Assembly (NCBI RefSeq): GCF_036492425.1
Contig: NZ_AP025292.1
Location: 806,001-870,000 of the forward strand
Length of the DNA stretch: 64,000 nt
Source of the DNA: Persicobacter psychrovividus
GTDB taxonomy: Bacteria; Bacteroidota; Bacteroidia; Cytophagales; Cyclobacteriaceae
Direction: 5' to 3'
Each line of letters starts with the position of its first letter. Positions within the stretch are counted from its first letter, which is position 1. A program made the position numbers and the translations under genes. Below are positions 9,236-17,269 of this stretch, piece by piece. The notes below the pieces were generated by a model, which had not been told where the DNA came from, ran no database searches, and saw only the letters and a list, made by a program, of their open reading frames with translations.

Positions 9236-9264
9236 GCCGAGGAAGTTGAATCCTCGGCTTTTTT
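9236..9264 (+). terminator. Intrinsic terminator of fadD
   Basis: GCCGAGGA (9236-9243) and TCCTCGGC (9251-9258) form a perfect 8-bp stem followed by TTTTTTG. Confidence 0.9.
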
Positions 9265-9301
9265 GTATCTTGTCGCTTAATATTTTTATTTATAATCACC
9301 A

Positions 9302-11155
9302 ATGAAGTATTCTATCTATCTCCTGTCTCTTTTTTTAGGGCTGATTTCCTGTACACCATATGCCTCCGATGAGGGGGAAAGCTATCAGCAATGGAAACAT
9401 ATTCATGAGTTACAAAATAACCGCCAGGCTGATTCATTGCTGATTTATCTGCAAGATGACCATAGCGATATTCGGCGAATGGCTGCCACAGCGCTTGGAA
9501 GTGTTCAGGACCCGACCAGCATCAATGCACTGAAGTCGGCACTGGCCGATAAAAACCCGCAGGTGGTGAGTGCCGCCGCTTTTGCTTTGGGGCAGCTGCA
9601 TGCAGTGCAAGCCGTACCTGCTTTACAATCGGCATTGTACAGAGCGAAAGAGGAGGCGGTAAAAGAGGAAGTTCGTATGGCATTGGGGAAGTGTGCGGAA
9701 AATAAGTCCGCGATTCCAATTTTAGTGTCTTCACCACCTACGGCAGGGACCTTCCGAGGACTGTATTACGCTGCTGTGCAGGGAAATGTGGAGATTATGG
9801 CGCAAGACAAAGCCATGAAAGCGCTGAAAAATGAGCAGTTGCCTGAAGAAACAAGAATTGCTGCGGCTCAACTTCTTGCGGACTATCTTCAGCCGCAGGC
9901 GCAGTTGCAGAAAGGTTTGGAGCTCATGCTTGCACAACCGATGTCGCAGGAGATTGAGGTGCCGTTGATCAAAGCATTTGGCAGAATAAAAGGGACTGAG
10001 GAAGTGCTGAAAAGTATGCTGACCAAAAGCCTGAAGCCCAATGTAGCCGTAGCCGTCATTCAGGCAATAAAGTCAGGCTGGAAAAGGGAAGACCTGCCGA
10101 CGGTTCAAAAATATTTGTACAGCCCAATATTCACCGTGGCGCAACAAATGGCCGAAGGTACGCGCAATGCAGATTTCCTTGCCGTTACCGAAGCCGACAG
10201 TATTCAGAATGAGGTGGTAAAGGCTTATTTTATCGGTCAACACGCCCCACTTTCGGTACTTCAGCCTGTATTGGATACCTGCCAGAATATTTATCAGAAA
10301 GCGGCATTATACCGTGGTTTGGCAAAACATGAAGGTGGTTTTGTGTTACTGAAAGATGCCCTGACGAAGGCTGATACGTTGGCGGCTTCATTTGTATATG
10401 AAGCGATGAATCTTTGGGCATCAAAATACTGGGCAGAAAATCCGCTCAAGCAAACGGCCTTCAACAAGGTGATGGTGCAGGCGCTGGCATCTGGCGATGT
10501 GGGTGCCATTTATTACGCTGCAACCTTCATTGGGAAGCATAAAGAAAGTTTCCGCGAATTTGAAGGACAGCTGTCGGCAGCAAAAGCCAAATGTGTAATG
10601 CCGCGTGATCTGGAAGCCTATAATGAAATAGAAAAAGTATTGGCGAGTTATCAGAAGCGTAAGCCACAGTTTGCCGCTCCCACAAAAAAATTACCCATAG
10701 ACTGGCAAGTGTTGTCTTTTCTGCCGCCACACCCGCAGTTTGAATTTTATACAACCCAGGGTGGCTTTGTTATGGAACTCTATCCTGAAAAGGCACCAAC
10801 GGCGGTTACGGCTTTCATGAAATTGTGGAATGAGCAATATTATACAGGAAAAACATTCCATCGGGTAGTGCCGAATTTTGTGGTGCAGGGCGCCTGTCCG
10901 CGTGGTGATGGTTTTGGCGGAATGGACTGGGTACTTCCTTCTGAATTTGATGAGCACCATTACAGTACAGGCATGGTGGGCTTGGCCTCCGCAGGGAAAG
11001 ACACGGAAAGCTGTCAGTTTTTTGTTACTCATCAGGCCGTTCCAAGATTGGATGGCAAGTACACGATTTTCGGGAAAGTTGTTTACGGCATGGAAACAAT
11101 TAACCGATTGGGGGTTGGGGATAAGATTACAAAGGTGAAGCTTAAAAAGAAATAA
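9302..11155 (+). CDS. Lipoprotein with HEAT repeats and C-terminal cyclophilin-type peptidyl-prolyl isomerase
   Basis: Predicted lipoprotein (lipobox LISC, Cys17). Residues ~40-140 hold clear HEAT repeats (DDHSDIRRMAATALGSVQDPTSINALKSAL, then KNPQVVSAAAFALGQL) and helical-repeat character continues to about 450. Residues ~480-617 are a cyclophilin domain: FVMELYPEKAPTAVTAFMKL, FHRVVPNFVVQGACPRGDG, and ESCQFFVTHQAVPRLDGKYTIFGKVV. It should catalyse X-Pro isomerisation at the periplasmic face, with the helical array as protein-binding scaffold (inference). The stop codon directly abuts the stop of the convergent gene with no gap, so transcripts overlap. Confidence 0.92.
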   Translation: MKYSIYLLSLFLGLISCTPYASDEGESYQQWKHIHELQNNRQADSLLIYLQDDHSDIRRMAATALGSVQDPTSINALKSALADKNPQVVSAAAFALGQLHAVQAVPALQSALYRAKEEAVKEEVRMALGKCAENKSAIPILVSSPPTAGTFRGLYYAAVQGNVEIMAQDKAMKALKNEQLPEETRIAAAQLLADYLQPQAQLQKGLELMLAQPMSQEIEVPLIKAFGRIKGTEEVLKSMLTKSLKPNVAVAVIQAIKSGWKREDLPTVQKYLYSPIFTVAQQMAEGTRNADFLAVTEADSIQNEVVKAYFIGQHAPLSVLQPVLDTCQNIYQKAALYRGLAKHEGGFVLLKDALTKADTLAASFVYEAMNLWASKYWAENPLKQTAFNKVMVQALASGDVGAIYYAATFIGKHKESFREFEGQLSAAKAKCVMPRDLEAYNEIEKVLASYQKRKPQFAAPTKKLPIDWQVLSFLPPHPQFEFYTTQGGFVMELYPEKAPTAVTAFMKLWNEQYYTGKTFHRVVPNFVVQGACPRGDGFGGMDWVLPSEFDEHHYSTGMVGLASAGKDTESCQFFVTHQAVPRLDGKYTIFGKVVYGMETINRLGVGDKITKVKLKKK

Positions 11156-11596
11156 TTAAGCTTCGGCAAGGTGCAGGATAATCGCTTCCCTGAGGTTGGT
11201 CAGAATCCTTTTGTCAGAAGGGCGAAGCAGCCAGGACATGAGGGGAGCGAGGCTTTTCCACAGGGAATTTTTCCCTTCACAAACCACTTCAAGCGTAACT
11301 TTGCATTGCTCGAAGGAGTCAATGATCTGATATTTATACTCGATCAGAAAGCCGGCAATAACGGAGGAAATCGTGAAGCTCTTTTCTTCAATAACCTCTT
11401 TAAGCTGAAAGACCGAAACAAAAGACTGCCCACCTGTTTCCGACTGAATAAATACCTCAAACTGGTTGGGACTAATTTGCTGAATCTTGTTCACATCCTT
11501 GAGCCACATCGGCATGTTATTGAAGTCTATGATAAACTGCCACAAATCGTGTGGTGTGCAGGGGATGGTCTCATGACATGTAAAAGTTCTGTTCAT
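11156..11596 (-). CDS. SRPBCC (START-like) superfamily protein
   Basis: About 146 residues with the SRPBCC fold pattern: FTCHETIPCTPHDLWQFIIDFNNMPMWLKDV at the start, a string of beta strands, and a long C-terminal helix after WLLRPSDKRILTNLREAIILHL. Members bind hydrophobic ligands or act as cyclase/dehydratase-like proteins; no ligand can be predicted. The longest frame starts at a TTG (11608), but ATG 11596 is the better start because it places the 10-bp inverted repeat at 11607-11631 entirely in the leader. Confidence 0.8.
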   Translation of the reverse strand: MNRTFTCHETIPCTPHDLWQFIIDFNNMPMWLKDVNKIQQISPNQFEVFIQSETGGQSFVSVFQLKEVIEEKSFTISSVIAGFLIEYKYQIIDSFEQCKVTLEVVCEGKNSLWKSLAPLMSWLLRPSDKRILTNLREAIILHLAEA

Positions 11597-11606
11597 AGAA
11601 ATGTTC

Positions 11607-11631
11607 AATTTGTTATTACTTATAACAAATT
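11607..11631. promoter_or_regulatory. Perfect 10-bp inverted repeat before the SRPBCC gene
   Basis: AATTTGTTAT (11607-11616) and ATAACAAATT (11622-11631) are separated by five bases and end ten bases upstream of the leftward ATG at 11596. It is either a dimeric repressor operator or an mRNA hairpin that would hide the ribosome-binding region. Confidence 0.5.
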
Positions 11632-11746
11632 AATCATTCTTGATACAAAGGGCAATAGTCAAATTATTCAATTGAGGTAATCTTGATCAATACATTGCAT
11701 CAACTGATAAGCTGATGTTTTCAATGACAAACAGACTTGTGTTTAA

Positions 11747-12271
11747 TTATTTCGCTTTAATGTTATACAATTTAGGTAAAAGCTTACCTGCCCTGTTTTT
11801 AAATCCGGTGGTGGCTACCGGAAGGTGATCTTCCACAAGCACAATCAGTTCGTTGACCAATTCAGGAAAGTATTTCAGGAGCTGAAAAGCGGTGTCCATG
11901 GCAAATACGCGAATGGCTGTTGGCGTGGAGTTTTGCTCCAGGGCGTTGAAACAAATATTGGCCAAATCATCCCAAACAACTTTTGGAAGCTGTTTTTGGT
12001 GTTGGAGCATGGCCAGGATATTCCGCTGAACGACATCCTCAGGGTGCTTTTTCAGTAAGCCCACCAACAGCGGGATGTCTTTTTTCAGCAGGTTGGGATT
12101 CGCTTCATAAACTGATCTCAAGATCCAGATGGCATTGAACTGTACCGTCTTTAAGGGCGAGGCAACGGCATCAATTAACAGTTGAATTTTTGCGGGCTCA
12201 CTGTTAATGCTTTTTGCCAGCACAGTGATTTCTGATTTGGGGATTCGGTGTGCTATTTGTTCTATTTTCAT
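11747..12271 (-). CDS. HEAT-like helical-repeat protein
   Basis: 174 residues, no signal peptide, predicted all-helical with HEAT/ARM-like segments (SPLKTVQFNAIWILRSVYEANPNLLKKDIPLLVGLLKKHPEDVVQRNILAMLQH). Such arrays usually mediate protein-protein contacts. The gene lies 11 bases downstream of a secreted-protein gene on the same strand, which points to co-transcription. Specific function not recognised. Confidence 0.75.
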   Translation of the reverse strand: MKIEQIAHRIPKSEITVLAKSINSEPAKIQLLIDAVASPLKTVQFNAIWILRSVYEANPNLLKKDIPLLVGLLKKHPEDVVQRNILAMLQHQKQLPKVVWDDLANICFNALEQNSTPTAIRVFAMDTAFQLLKYFPELVNELIVLVEDHLPVATTGFKNRAGKLLPKLYNIKAK

Positions 12272-12282
12272 ACAAATATTAC

Positions 12283-12804
12283 TTAAGCCTGTTCATGTTC
12301 TTTCAGCCATAAATAAAGGTCGCCTTTTCGGTTCAGGCGGCGAATTTTCTCCATAAATTTATTTTTATGGTTTTTCCTGATGCTTTCATACGCCCTGAGC
12401 ATGACCTGAAAACCGTTGTTCTGAACCATTATTGCATCAGCTTTTGGAAACTTCAGCTGGGTCATGGCCATGGCTGAAATATAAGGAATAATCAAATTTT
12501 TACTGATCAGCGGGTCTTTATCTTTCAGAATACCCTCAAGGTAAATGTCCTTCAGCATAATGCTGACGTCGGGACTGCCCTGAACATACTGCATGATAAA
12601 AGCTGACGCGAGCTCCCATTCTTTATCGGAGGTGCTGAGGGGTTGTTCGATCATCCATTGCATGGCATTGTAAGCATCCTGCCTGTAAACCTGATAGTCT
12701 TCAATGGTTTTGAATTGGTAGTTGGCCGGAAGGTCAAGTGGTGCCTGCTGTGCCTGAGCGGTACAGGCAATGAGCATAAGTAGGGAGAATAAAAGTGTTT
12801 TCAT
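12283..12804 (-). CDS. Secreted protein of unknown function
   Basis: 173 residues with a clear signal peptide (MKTLLFSLLMLIACTAQAQQ). A Cys lies within the hydrophobic core, but cleavage at AQA is likelier than lipidation. The mature part is mainly helical with a basic C-terminal third (SIRKNHKNKFMEKIRRLNRKG). I do not recognise the family. It is the first gene of a probable two-gene unit with the HEAT-like gene. Confidence 0.7.
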   Translation of the reverse strand: MKTLLFSLLMLIACTAQAQQAPLDLPANYQFKTIEDYQVYRQDAYNAMQWMIEQPLSTSDKEWELASAFIMQYVQGSPDVSIMLKDIYLEGILKDKDPLISKNLIIPYISAMAMTQLKFPKADAIMVQNNGFQVMLRAYESIRKNHKNKFMEKIRRLNRKGDLYLWLKEHEQA

Positions 12805-12812
12805 GAACGGGA

Positions 12813-12838
12813 AAAATAGGGCTCCAGGGAAGGAGCCC
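12813..12838 (-). terminator. Intrinsic terminator of the threonine aldolase transcript
   Basis: On the minus strand GGGCTCC (12838-12832) pairs with GGAGCCC (12825-12819) around six bases and is followed by TATTTTT. Confidence 0.7.
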
Positions 12839-12925
12839 CGTTAAGTGATTTATTCGGCATCAGTTCACCCAGCAGAAGGGGGCGTGTTGCTGCCTGCTTT
12901 TTTGTAACATTGTGGAGGTGTACAA

Positions 12926-13951
12926 TTAAATGTCCAGCTTTTTCAGTCGTTGAATGGCTTCTTCCAAATGCTGATCTGTGAAATCGTAATAGGTTACAAA
13001 GCGGATGCTCTGCCCGCCGAACGGTACCGCAGCAATGCCATGGTCTTCTAACTTTGCTAAAAATGCGCTGGGGTCAATAGTCGCTTTAAGGTCGAAAATC
13101 AGAATATTGGTGCTTGGCGGAACAACGCTTTCGACAAAGGAGAGCCCTTCAAGTGCTTCTGCCAAAATTTTTGCACTTCGGTGATCTTCTTTCAATTGGT
13201 CAATGTGATGATCCAGGGCATATATTCCTGCCGCCGCCAAAAAACCTGACTGTCGCATGGCGCCACCAAAAACCTTACGGATGCGCAAGGCTTTGGCCAT
13301 ATGTGCTTTGCTTCCCAAAAGCACAGAGCCTACGGGAGCGCCGAGCCCTTTGGACAGGCAAATAGAGATGGTATCGAAGCACGCTCCGTATTCGGCAGGG
13401 GTTTCTCCCGTTTCTACCAATGCATTGAAAAGGCGTGCGCCATCGAGGTGCAATGGTAATTGGTGCTGCTGACACACAGCCTGAATTTTTTTAATTTCCG
13501 CCAAATCATAGATTGCACCCCCACCTTTGTTGGCGGTGTTTTCCAAAGAAACCAATGCCGTCTTTGGCATGTAGAAAGCATCGGGGCGCAATTTTTCCTT
13601 AACCTGCGCTGCGGTAATTCTGCCCCGGTCGCCGGCAATCAAAGCGGGCTGAACGGCACTGTTAAATGCCATGCCACCCGTTTCATAATGGTAAATATGT
13701 GAGCGCTCATCGCAAATAACCTCGTCGCCCATTTGGGTATGCAGCTTAATGGCAATCTGGTTGGTCATGGTGCCTGAAGGGCAGAACATCGCCTCTTCTT
13801 TACCGAACATTTTGGCCATTTTTTCTTCGAGGGCATGTACGGTGGGGTCTTCATCAAAAAGGTCATCACCTACTTGCGCGTTCATCATGGCCTCAAGCAT
13901 TTCGGGCGTGGGCTTGGTGAGCGTATCGCTTCTTAAATCAATCTTCATCAT
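12926..13951 (-). CDS. ltaE: Low-specificity L-threonine aldolase
   Basis: PLP enzyme cleaving L-threonine or allo-threonine to glycine and acetaldehyde. Family features run through the whole 341 residues: IDLRSDTLTKPTPEML at the N terminus, DPTVHALEEKMAKMFGKEEAMFCPSGTMTNQ, LENTANKGGGAIY, the Asp in LHLDGARLFNA, and the PLP lysine in CLSKGLGAPVGSVLLG. It lies 15 bases after the YjjG-type nucleotidase gene, so the two are probably co-transcribed. Confidence 0.94.
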   Translation of the reverse strand: MMKIDLRSDTLTKPTPEMLEAMMNAQVGDDLFDEDPTVHALEEKMAKMFGKEEAMFCPSGTMTNQIAIKLHTQMGDEVICDERSHIYHYETGGMAFNSAVQPALIAGDRGRITAAQVKEKLRPDAFYMPKTALVSLENTANKGGGAIYDLAEIKKIQAVCQQHQLPLHLDGARLFNALVETGETPAEYGACFDTISICLSKGLGAPVGSVLLGSKAHMAKALRIRKVFGGAMRQSGFLAAAGIYALDHHIDQLKEDHRSAKILAEALEGLSFVESVVPPSTNILIFDLKATIDPSAFLAKLEDHGIAAVPFGGQSIRFVTYYDFTDQHLEEAIQRLKKLDI

Positions 13952-13966
13952 GGGGAATAGGGATCG

Positions 13967-14665
13967 TTACAGCAATTCTTTCAGTTCAATGAGATTGTGA
14001 ATCTCATGCTGAATTTTTTTGCGGTGTTTTATTTTATTTGGATTAAAATACACATGGTCGATCTTGGCTTTCTTTGCACCTTCAATGTCTGACTCAAAGC
14101 TGTCGCCAATCATAATACATTCTTCGGCGGTGGCGCCAAGCAATTCGAGGGTATGGTTAAAAATGCCTTTGTGCGGTTTTTTATATCCGGCAAGTTCAGA
14201 GGTAACCACATACTTGAAATAATCTGTGAGCTTGCTGGAGGCCATTTTGATATGCTGAACTTCCTCAAAACCATTGGTAACAATGGCCATCGGGTAGCGG
14301 CCCTTCAGGTAGTCGAGGGTTTCATAAGTATTGGGGAATACATGCGGCATGTGGGGACTTTTTTCCAAATACTGAAGTCCGAGGCCCTGCGGTATGCGGT
14401 CGGGCTCAACACCAAGGTTGGTCAGTACTTTTTCAAAGCGGCTGTCGCGCAGTTCTTCCTTGGAGATTTCATCTTTGTTGTAAAGTTGCCAAAGCTGATG
14501 ATTCACTTTAGTGTACTCTTCAATGAAGCGTTCAAAACTGAGGTCATTCCCCAGTTGATGAAGCTTGTGAGTTGTAAAAAGTTGCTCGAGAACGAGGGTG
14601 GAATTCTTCTCAAAATCCCAGAGGGTATGATCAAGGTCAAAAAGGACGTATTTGTATTTTTTCAC
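13967..14665 (-). CDS. YjjG-type HAD-superfamily 5'-nucleotidase
   Basis: HAD phosphatase resembling YjjG, which removes phosphate from non-canonical pyrimidine nucleotides as a house-cleaning enzyme. Motif I is FDLDHTLWDF (nucleophile Asp and general-acid Asp), motif II IVTNGFEEVQ, motif III Lys in GYKKPHKGIF, motif IV MIGDSFESDIEGAKKA. The helical cap lies between motifs I and II. Start codon is GTG at 14665, giving MKKYKYVLFD. First gene of a two-gene unit with ltaE. Confidence 0.9.
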   Translation of the reverse strand: MKKYKYVLFDLDHTLWDFEKNSTLVLEQLFTTHKLHQLGNDLSFERFIEEYTKVNHQLWQLYNKDEISKEELRDSRFEKVLTNLGVEPDRIPQGLGLQYLEKSPHMPHVFPNTYETLDYLKGRYPMAIVTNGFEEVQHIKMASSKLTDYFKYVVTSELAGYKKPHKGIFNHTLELLGATAEECIMIGDSFESDIEGAKKAKIDHVYFNPNKIKHRKKIQHEIHNLIELKELL

Positions 14666-14714
14666 AATGCTAAAGGAAAGTTCAGCCCCTAAATTAATGA
14701 AAAAATAGTAGATT

Positions 14715-15095
14715 TTACTTCAGGCTGATGGTTTCTAATTTTTTGGCCAGCACATTAGAACGCCCGAACTCATGTGTGGTTTGCAGTGCAGGGCGGATAG
14801 AGATTTCTGCAAAAATTTGGGTCATGGTGTCGGTGGGAGAGAATGGAACGATAACCGTCTGTTGGGCAGGGTCTATTTGCTGCTTAAAGATGTAAGTGGT
14901 ATCGTTGATTAATTCCGTATTGCTGAGCATCAGGTAAAAGTGAGCAAAGCCTTCCGCCTGATAATCCACCTTGAGCTGATGATCTGTGGTACGTTCCAGC
15001 TTCAGAATGCTCGCGCTGTAATCGGGGCTGTCGGTGTTGGCACAACCATAGCCAAAGAGCGCAATAAGTAATAGTAGTGGGAGGTTAAGTTTCAT
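14715..15095 (-). CDS. Small lipoprotein of unknown function
   Basis: 126 residues when started at ATG 15095, which gives a proper lipoprotein signal (MKLNLPLLLLIALFGYGC). The longer frame adds 14 residues that spoil it. The mature part is beta-rich with no motif I recognise. It is transcribed away from the MmcQ/YjbR gene and lies 49 bases upstream of the YjjG-type gene on the same strand, so it may belong to that unit. Confidence 0.7.
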   Translation of the reverse strand: MKLNLPLLLLIALFGYGCANTDSPDYSASILKLERTTDHQLKVDYQAEGFAHFYLMLSNTELINDTTYIFKQQIDPAQQTVIVPFSPTDTMTQIFAEISIRPALQTTHEFGRSNVLAKKLETISLK

Positions 15096-15267
15096 GCTAT
15101 TGTTCGTTTTATTTTGATAAATGCAAAAACTGGGCAAATTGTATTCCTCAGCGGAAAAATTATTCGAATTCCAGGGGAGGGGCTTGGGAAATATCCGGTG
15201 CTTTTTGGAAGCTTAAGGCACAATGCTTACTTTAAATGATATTTTGAACAAATCATCAGTAAGGGAT

Positions 15268-15621
15268 ATGGATTTAGAATCATTCAGGACGTACTGTTTG
15301 TCGAAAAAGGGCGTGGAGGAAACACTGCCTTTCGATGAGCAAACCCTTGTTTTTAAGGTGGCAGGGAAAATGTTTGCGCTGTGTAATCTGGAGGATTTCC
15401 GTGGGGCCAGTTTAAAATGTGACCCGGTGCGTGCATTGGAGTTGCGTGCGGATTATGAGGAAATAGAAGGTGCCTACCATATGAATAAGAAGCATTGGAA
15501 CAGCGTGAAGGCTGTTGGGCGTGTGCCTGATGTCCTTTTTATGGAGCTCATCGATCATTCTTACGATCTTGTAGTGAAAGGCCTCACAAAAAAGCAGCGT
15601 GATTTACTGCTTTCGATGTAA
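15268..15621 (+). CDS. MmcQ/YjbR family protein
   Basis: Small protein of the MmcQ/YjbR fold, often called DNA-binding because of its CyaY-like/double-wing structure; true role uncertain. Typical segments are FRTYCLSKKGVEETLPFDEQTLVFKVAGKMFAL, a Lys-containing strand, and the C-terminal WNSVKAVGRVPDVLFMELIDHSYDLV. Family members usually begin just before the YCLSLPG helix, so I choose ATG 15268 (117 aa) over ATG 15223 (132 aa). Confidence 0.85.
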   Translation: MDLESFRTYCLSKKGVEETLPFDEQTLVFKVAGKMFALCNLEDFRGASLKCDPVRALELRADYEEIEGAYHMNKKHWNSVKAVGRVPDVLFMELIDHSYDLVVKGLTKKQRDLLLSM

Positions 15622-15672
15622 AAATTACGTTAGAAATAGGCGTAGATTCTAATTATCCTTTCGGTAATCGTA

Positions 15673-15701
15673 TTGTTATTTAGATATTTGCTTTACTTTT
15701 G
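15673..15701 (+). promoter_or_regulatory. Bacteroidota-type promoter
   Basis: A TTG at 15673-15675 and TACTTTTG (15694-15701) are spaced by 18 bases, matching the -33 TTTG / -7 TAnnTTTG consensus. It precedes the lipoprotein gene and shows that the TTG at 15699 cannot be its start codon. Confidence 0.6.
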
Positions 15702-15755
15702 CAGGCAGCTGGTGTGTTTTTTACAGCGACCAGTCTATTATTTTATTTAAAACAG

Positions 15756-16493
15756 GTGTTTTTGCGTTTTTTAGAACATTTTCTGATTGTGGTACTTACG
15801 GTGCTGTTGCTGATGTCTTGTCGCACACAGAATATTTGTCCGGCATATCAGAGTGCTTTTATATTTGACACACTCGTGGCAGACCAAACCTTTTCGACGA
15901 TGGATCGAAAGGGTAATCCCCTATTCCCAAGTACAAGGGGGCGCAAAACAAAAAGCGGTATCCGAAAATCCCCACCATTTTATGCTTTCTGGAAAAAGAA
16001 AGACCAGCCAAAGGTGATTGCCAAAGATTACAAATATGCCCGAGATCGTAAGATTGACGATGTGCAGGATGAAATGACGGAGGCGACCTTGGCGATGGGT
16101 GATGCCGACACGCTGGAGTTTGGGGAGGTGGACCGCAGCTTGTTTGCTGACACTACCCAGGTGGCGAGTCCGCAGGATACAGTGGAGCACCACTTTAATG
16201 AAGACCAGGTGGTGTATATGCGCTATTTTATCGATTACCTGCCAGCACCAAAGGCCAAAGCGGCGCCTACTGTGGAAGAACAGGAGGTTGATCCAATGAA
16301 CCCAGGGCGTAGAATTGAAGGAGGAACAAGCGCGACGGATATTGGCAATGGGAAGAAAAAGAAAAAAAGTTGGTGGCCATTTAAGAAAAAGGATAAAAAA
16401 GATAATAAATCAAAGTCGGAACTTCAGAAAGCACCTAAAGTAAGTGAACCGCAGTTAGTTAACGATGATGAGGAATCTTTGTATGAAGAATAA
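15756..16493 (+). CDS. Conserved-type lipoprotein, low-complexity C terminus
   Basis: Predicted lipoprotein with lipobox LLMSC followed by RTQNICPAYQSAF; a CPAY motif soon after the lipid-anchored Cys is seen in small Bacteroidota lipoproteins. The rest is charged and looks disordered, with a Lys-rich stretch (GKKKKKSWWPFKKKDKKD) and an acidic end. The longest frame opens at TTG 15699, inside the promoter, so the real start is lower: GTG 15756 or TTG 15762 both give a good signal peptide, and I use 15756. Function unknown; interaction with envelope components is plausible. Confidence 0.7.
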   Translation: MFLRFLEHFLIVVLTVLLLMSCRTQNICPAYQSAFIFDTLVADQTFSTMDRKGNPLFPSTRGRKTKSGIRKSPPFYAFWKKKDQPKVIAKDYKYARDRKIDDVQDEMTEATLAMGDADTLEFGEVDRSLFADTTQVASPQDTVEHHFNEDQVVYMRYFIDYLPAPKAKAAPTVEEQEVDPMNPGRRIEGGTSATDIGNGKKKKKSWWPFKKKDKKDNKSKSELQKAPKVSEPQLVNDDEESLYEE

Positions 16494-16510
16494 TTAATTC
16501 AAAAAACCTC

Positions 16511-16540
16511 TTGATTCGATTGTTTAAAGTCTTACTTTTG
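16511..16540 (+). promoter_or_regulatory. Bacteroidota-type promoter of the DUF486 gene
   Basis: TTG (16511-16513), a 19-base spacer and TACTTTTG (16533-16540) fit the -33/-7 consensus; the ATG follows 27 bases later. Confidence 0.65.
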
Positions 16541-16567
16541 CGCGGTTGAAAAAGTGAAAAGAAAGAC

Positions 16568-16933
16568 ATGTTAAGAAAAGGGGTTTTAACCATTGTGGCA
16601 TTTATTCTCGCAAGTTCATTGATGACTTTTGCGCAATATGGGTTTTTAAAATTCAAATGGATTCATCGTTATGGCCCGATAGGGGTGTTGTTGTTCAGTT
16701 GGGTTTTGGCATTATTTGAATACATGATGCTGTTGCCAGGGAACAAGATTGGTTTTGTAGATAATGGTGGGCCATTTAATTTAATGCACCTGAAGGTGAT
16801 GTGGGAGGTTATCGGTTTGTCGGTTTTCGCGCTCTTCTCTGTGTTTGTTTTTAAATCAGAATCCTTCAAGTGGAATCATTTGGTTGGTTTCGGGTTCTTG
16901 GTCCTTTCGGTGTTTTTTATTTTCAAGAAATAA
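16568..16933 (+). CDS. DUF486 (DMT-type) small membrane protein
   Basis: 121 residues with four predicted membrane helices, matching the DUF486 family of small drug/metabolite-transporter-like proteins. Family segments are FAQYGFLKFKWIHRYG, ALFEYMMLLPGNKIGF and PFNLMHLKVMWEVI. Substrate unknown. Single-gene unit with its own promoter and terminator. Confidence 0.88.
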   Translation: MLRKGVLTIVAFILASSLMTFAQYGFLKFKWIHRYGPIGVLLFSWVLALFEYMMLLPGNKIGFVDNGGPFNLMHLKVMWEVIGLSVFALFSVFVFKSESFKWNHLVGFGFLVLSVFFIFKK

Positions 16934-16958
16934 TCGTTTAGCATAAACCATTCAGATG

Positions 16959-16990
16959 AGCTTTCATTGCCATGAAAGCTTTTTTTGTTT
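16959..16990 (+). terminator. Intrinsic terminator of the DUF486 gene
   Basis: AGCTTTCAT / ATGAAAGCT (9-bp perfect stem, loop TGCC) followed by seven T. Confidence 0.9.
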
Positions 16991-17148
16991 TTGGGCGTAT
17001 TTGAGAATTTACCACCCTTCTGCAAATTCGGATTATTGGAATTGATGTTGAATTACTTATCAGCAATACGCCAAATTTTCGTTGCGAAGTTTGAGTTTTA
17101 TACCTGCTCATCAGTATATTTTGCTTCAGCAGAAATCGCTGGGCAAAG
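16991..17148. other. Intergenic sequence with a short repeat copy
   Basis: Non-coding stretch between two terminators. A segment at about 17029-17075 resembles 23582-23626, sharing GATGTTGAATTA and CAGCAATA. No gene is supported; the 74-codon frame starting at 16985 has no family features. Confidence 0.4.
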
Positions 17149-17180
17149 AAAAAGCCACTGTTTTGGAACAGTGGCTTTTT
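17149..17180. terminator. Bidirectional terminator between DUF486 and DPP IV genes
   Basis: A perfect 14-bp stem (AAAAAGCCACTGTT / AACAGTGGCTTTTT) with TTGG loop and T/A runs on both sides. It can end the leftward peptidase transcript as well as rightward read-through. Confidence 0.8.
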
Positions 17181-17269
17181 TAATGGTCAATTTATTTACT
17201 GACCGATAGATAAAGCAGCAGGCGATCGGCGACTTGTGAAGTGCAGATCGTCAGCAACTTTAAAGGGGC

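Noticed and set aside
11171..11680. 169-codon plus-strand frame opposite the SRPBCC gene
   Set aside because: Antisense to a protein with a recognisable fold, and it runs through the leader palindrome.
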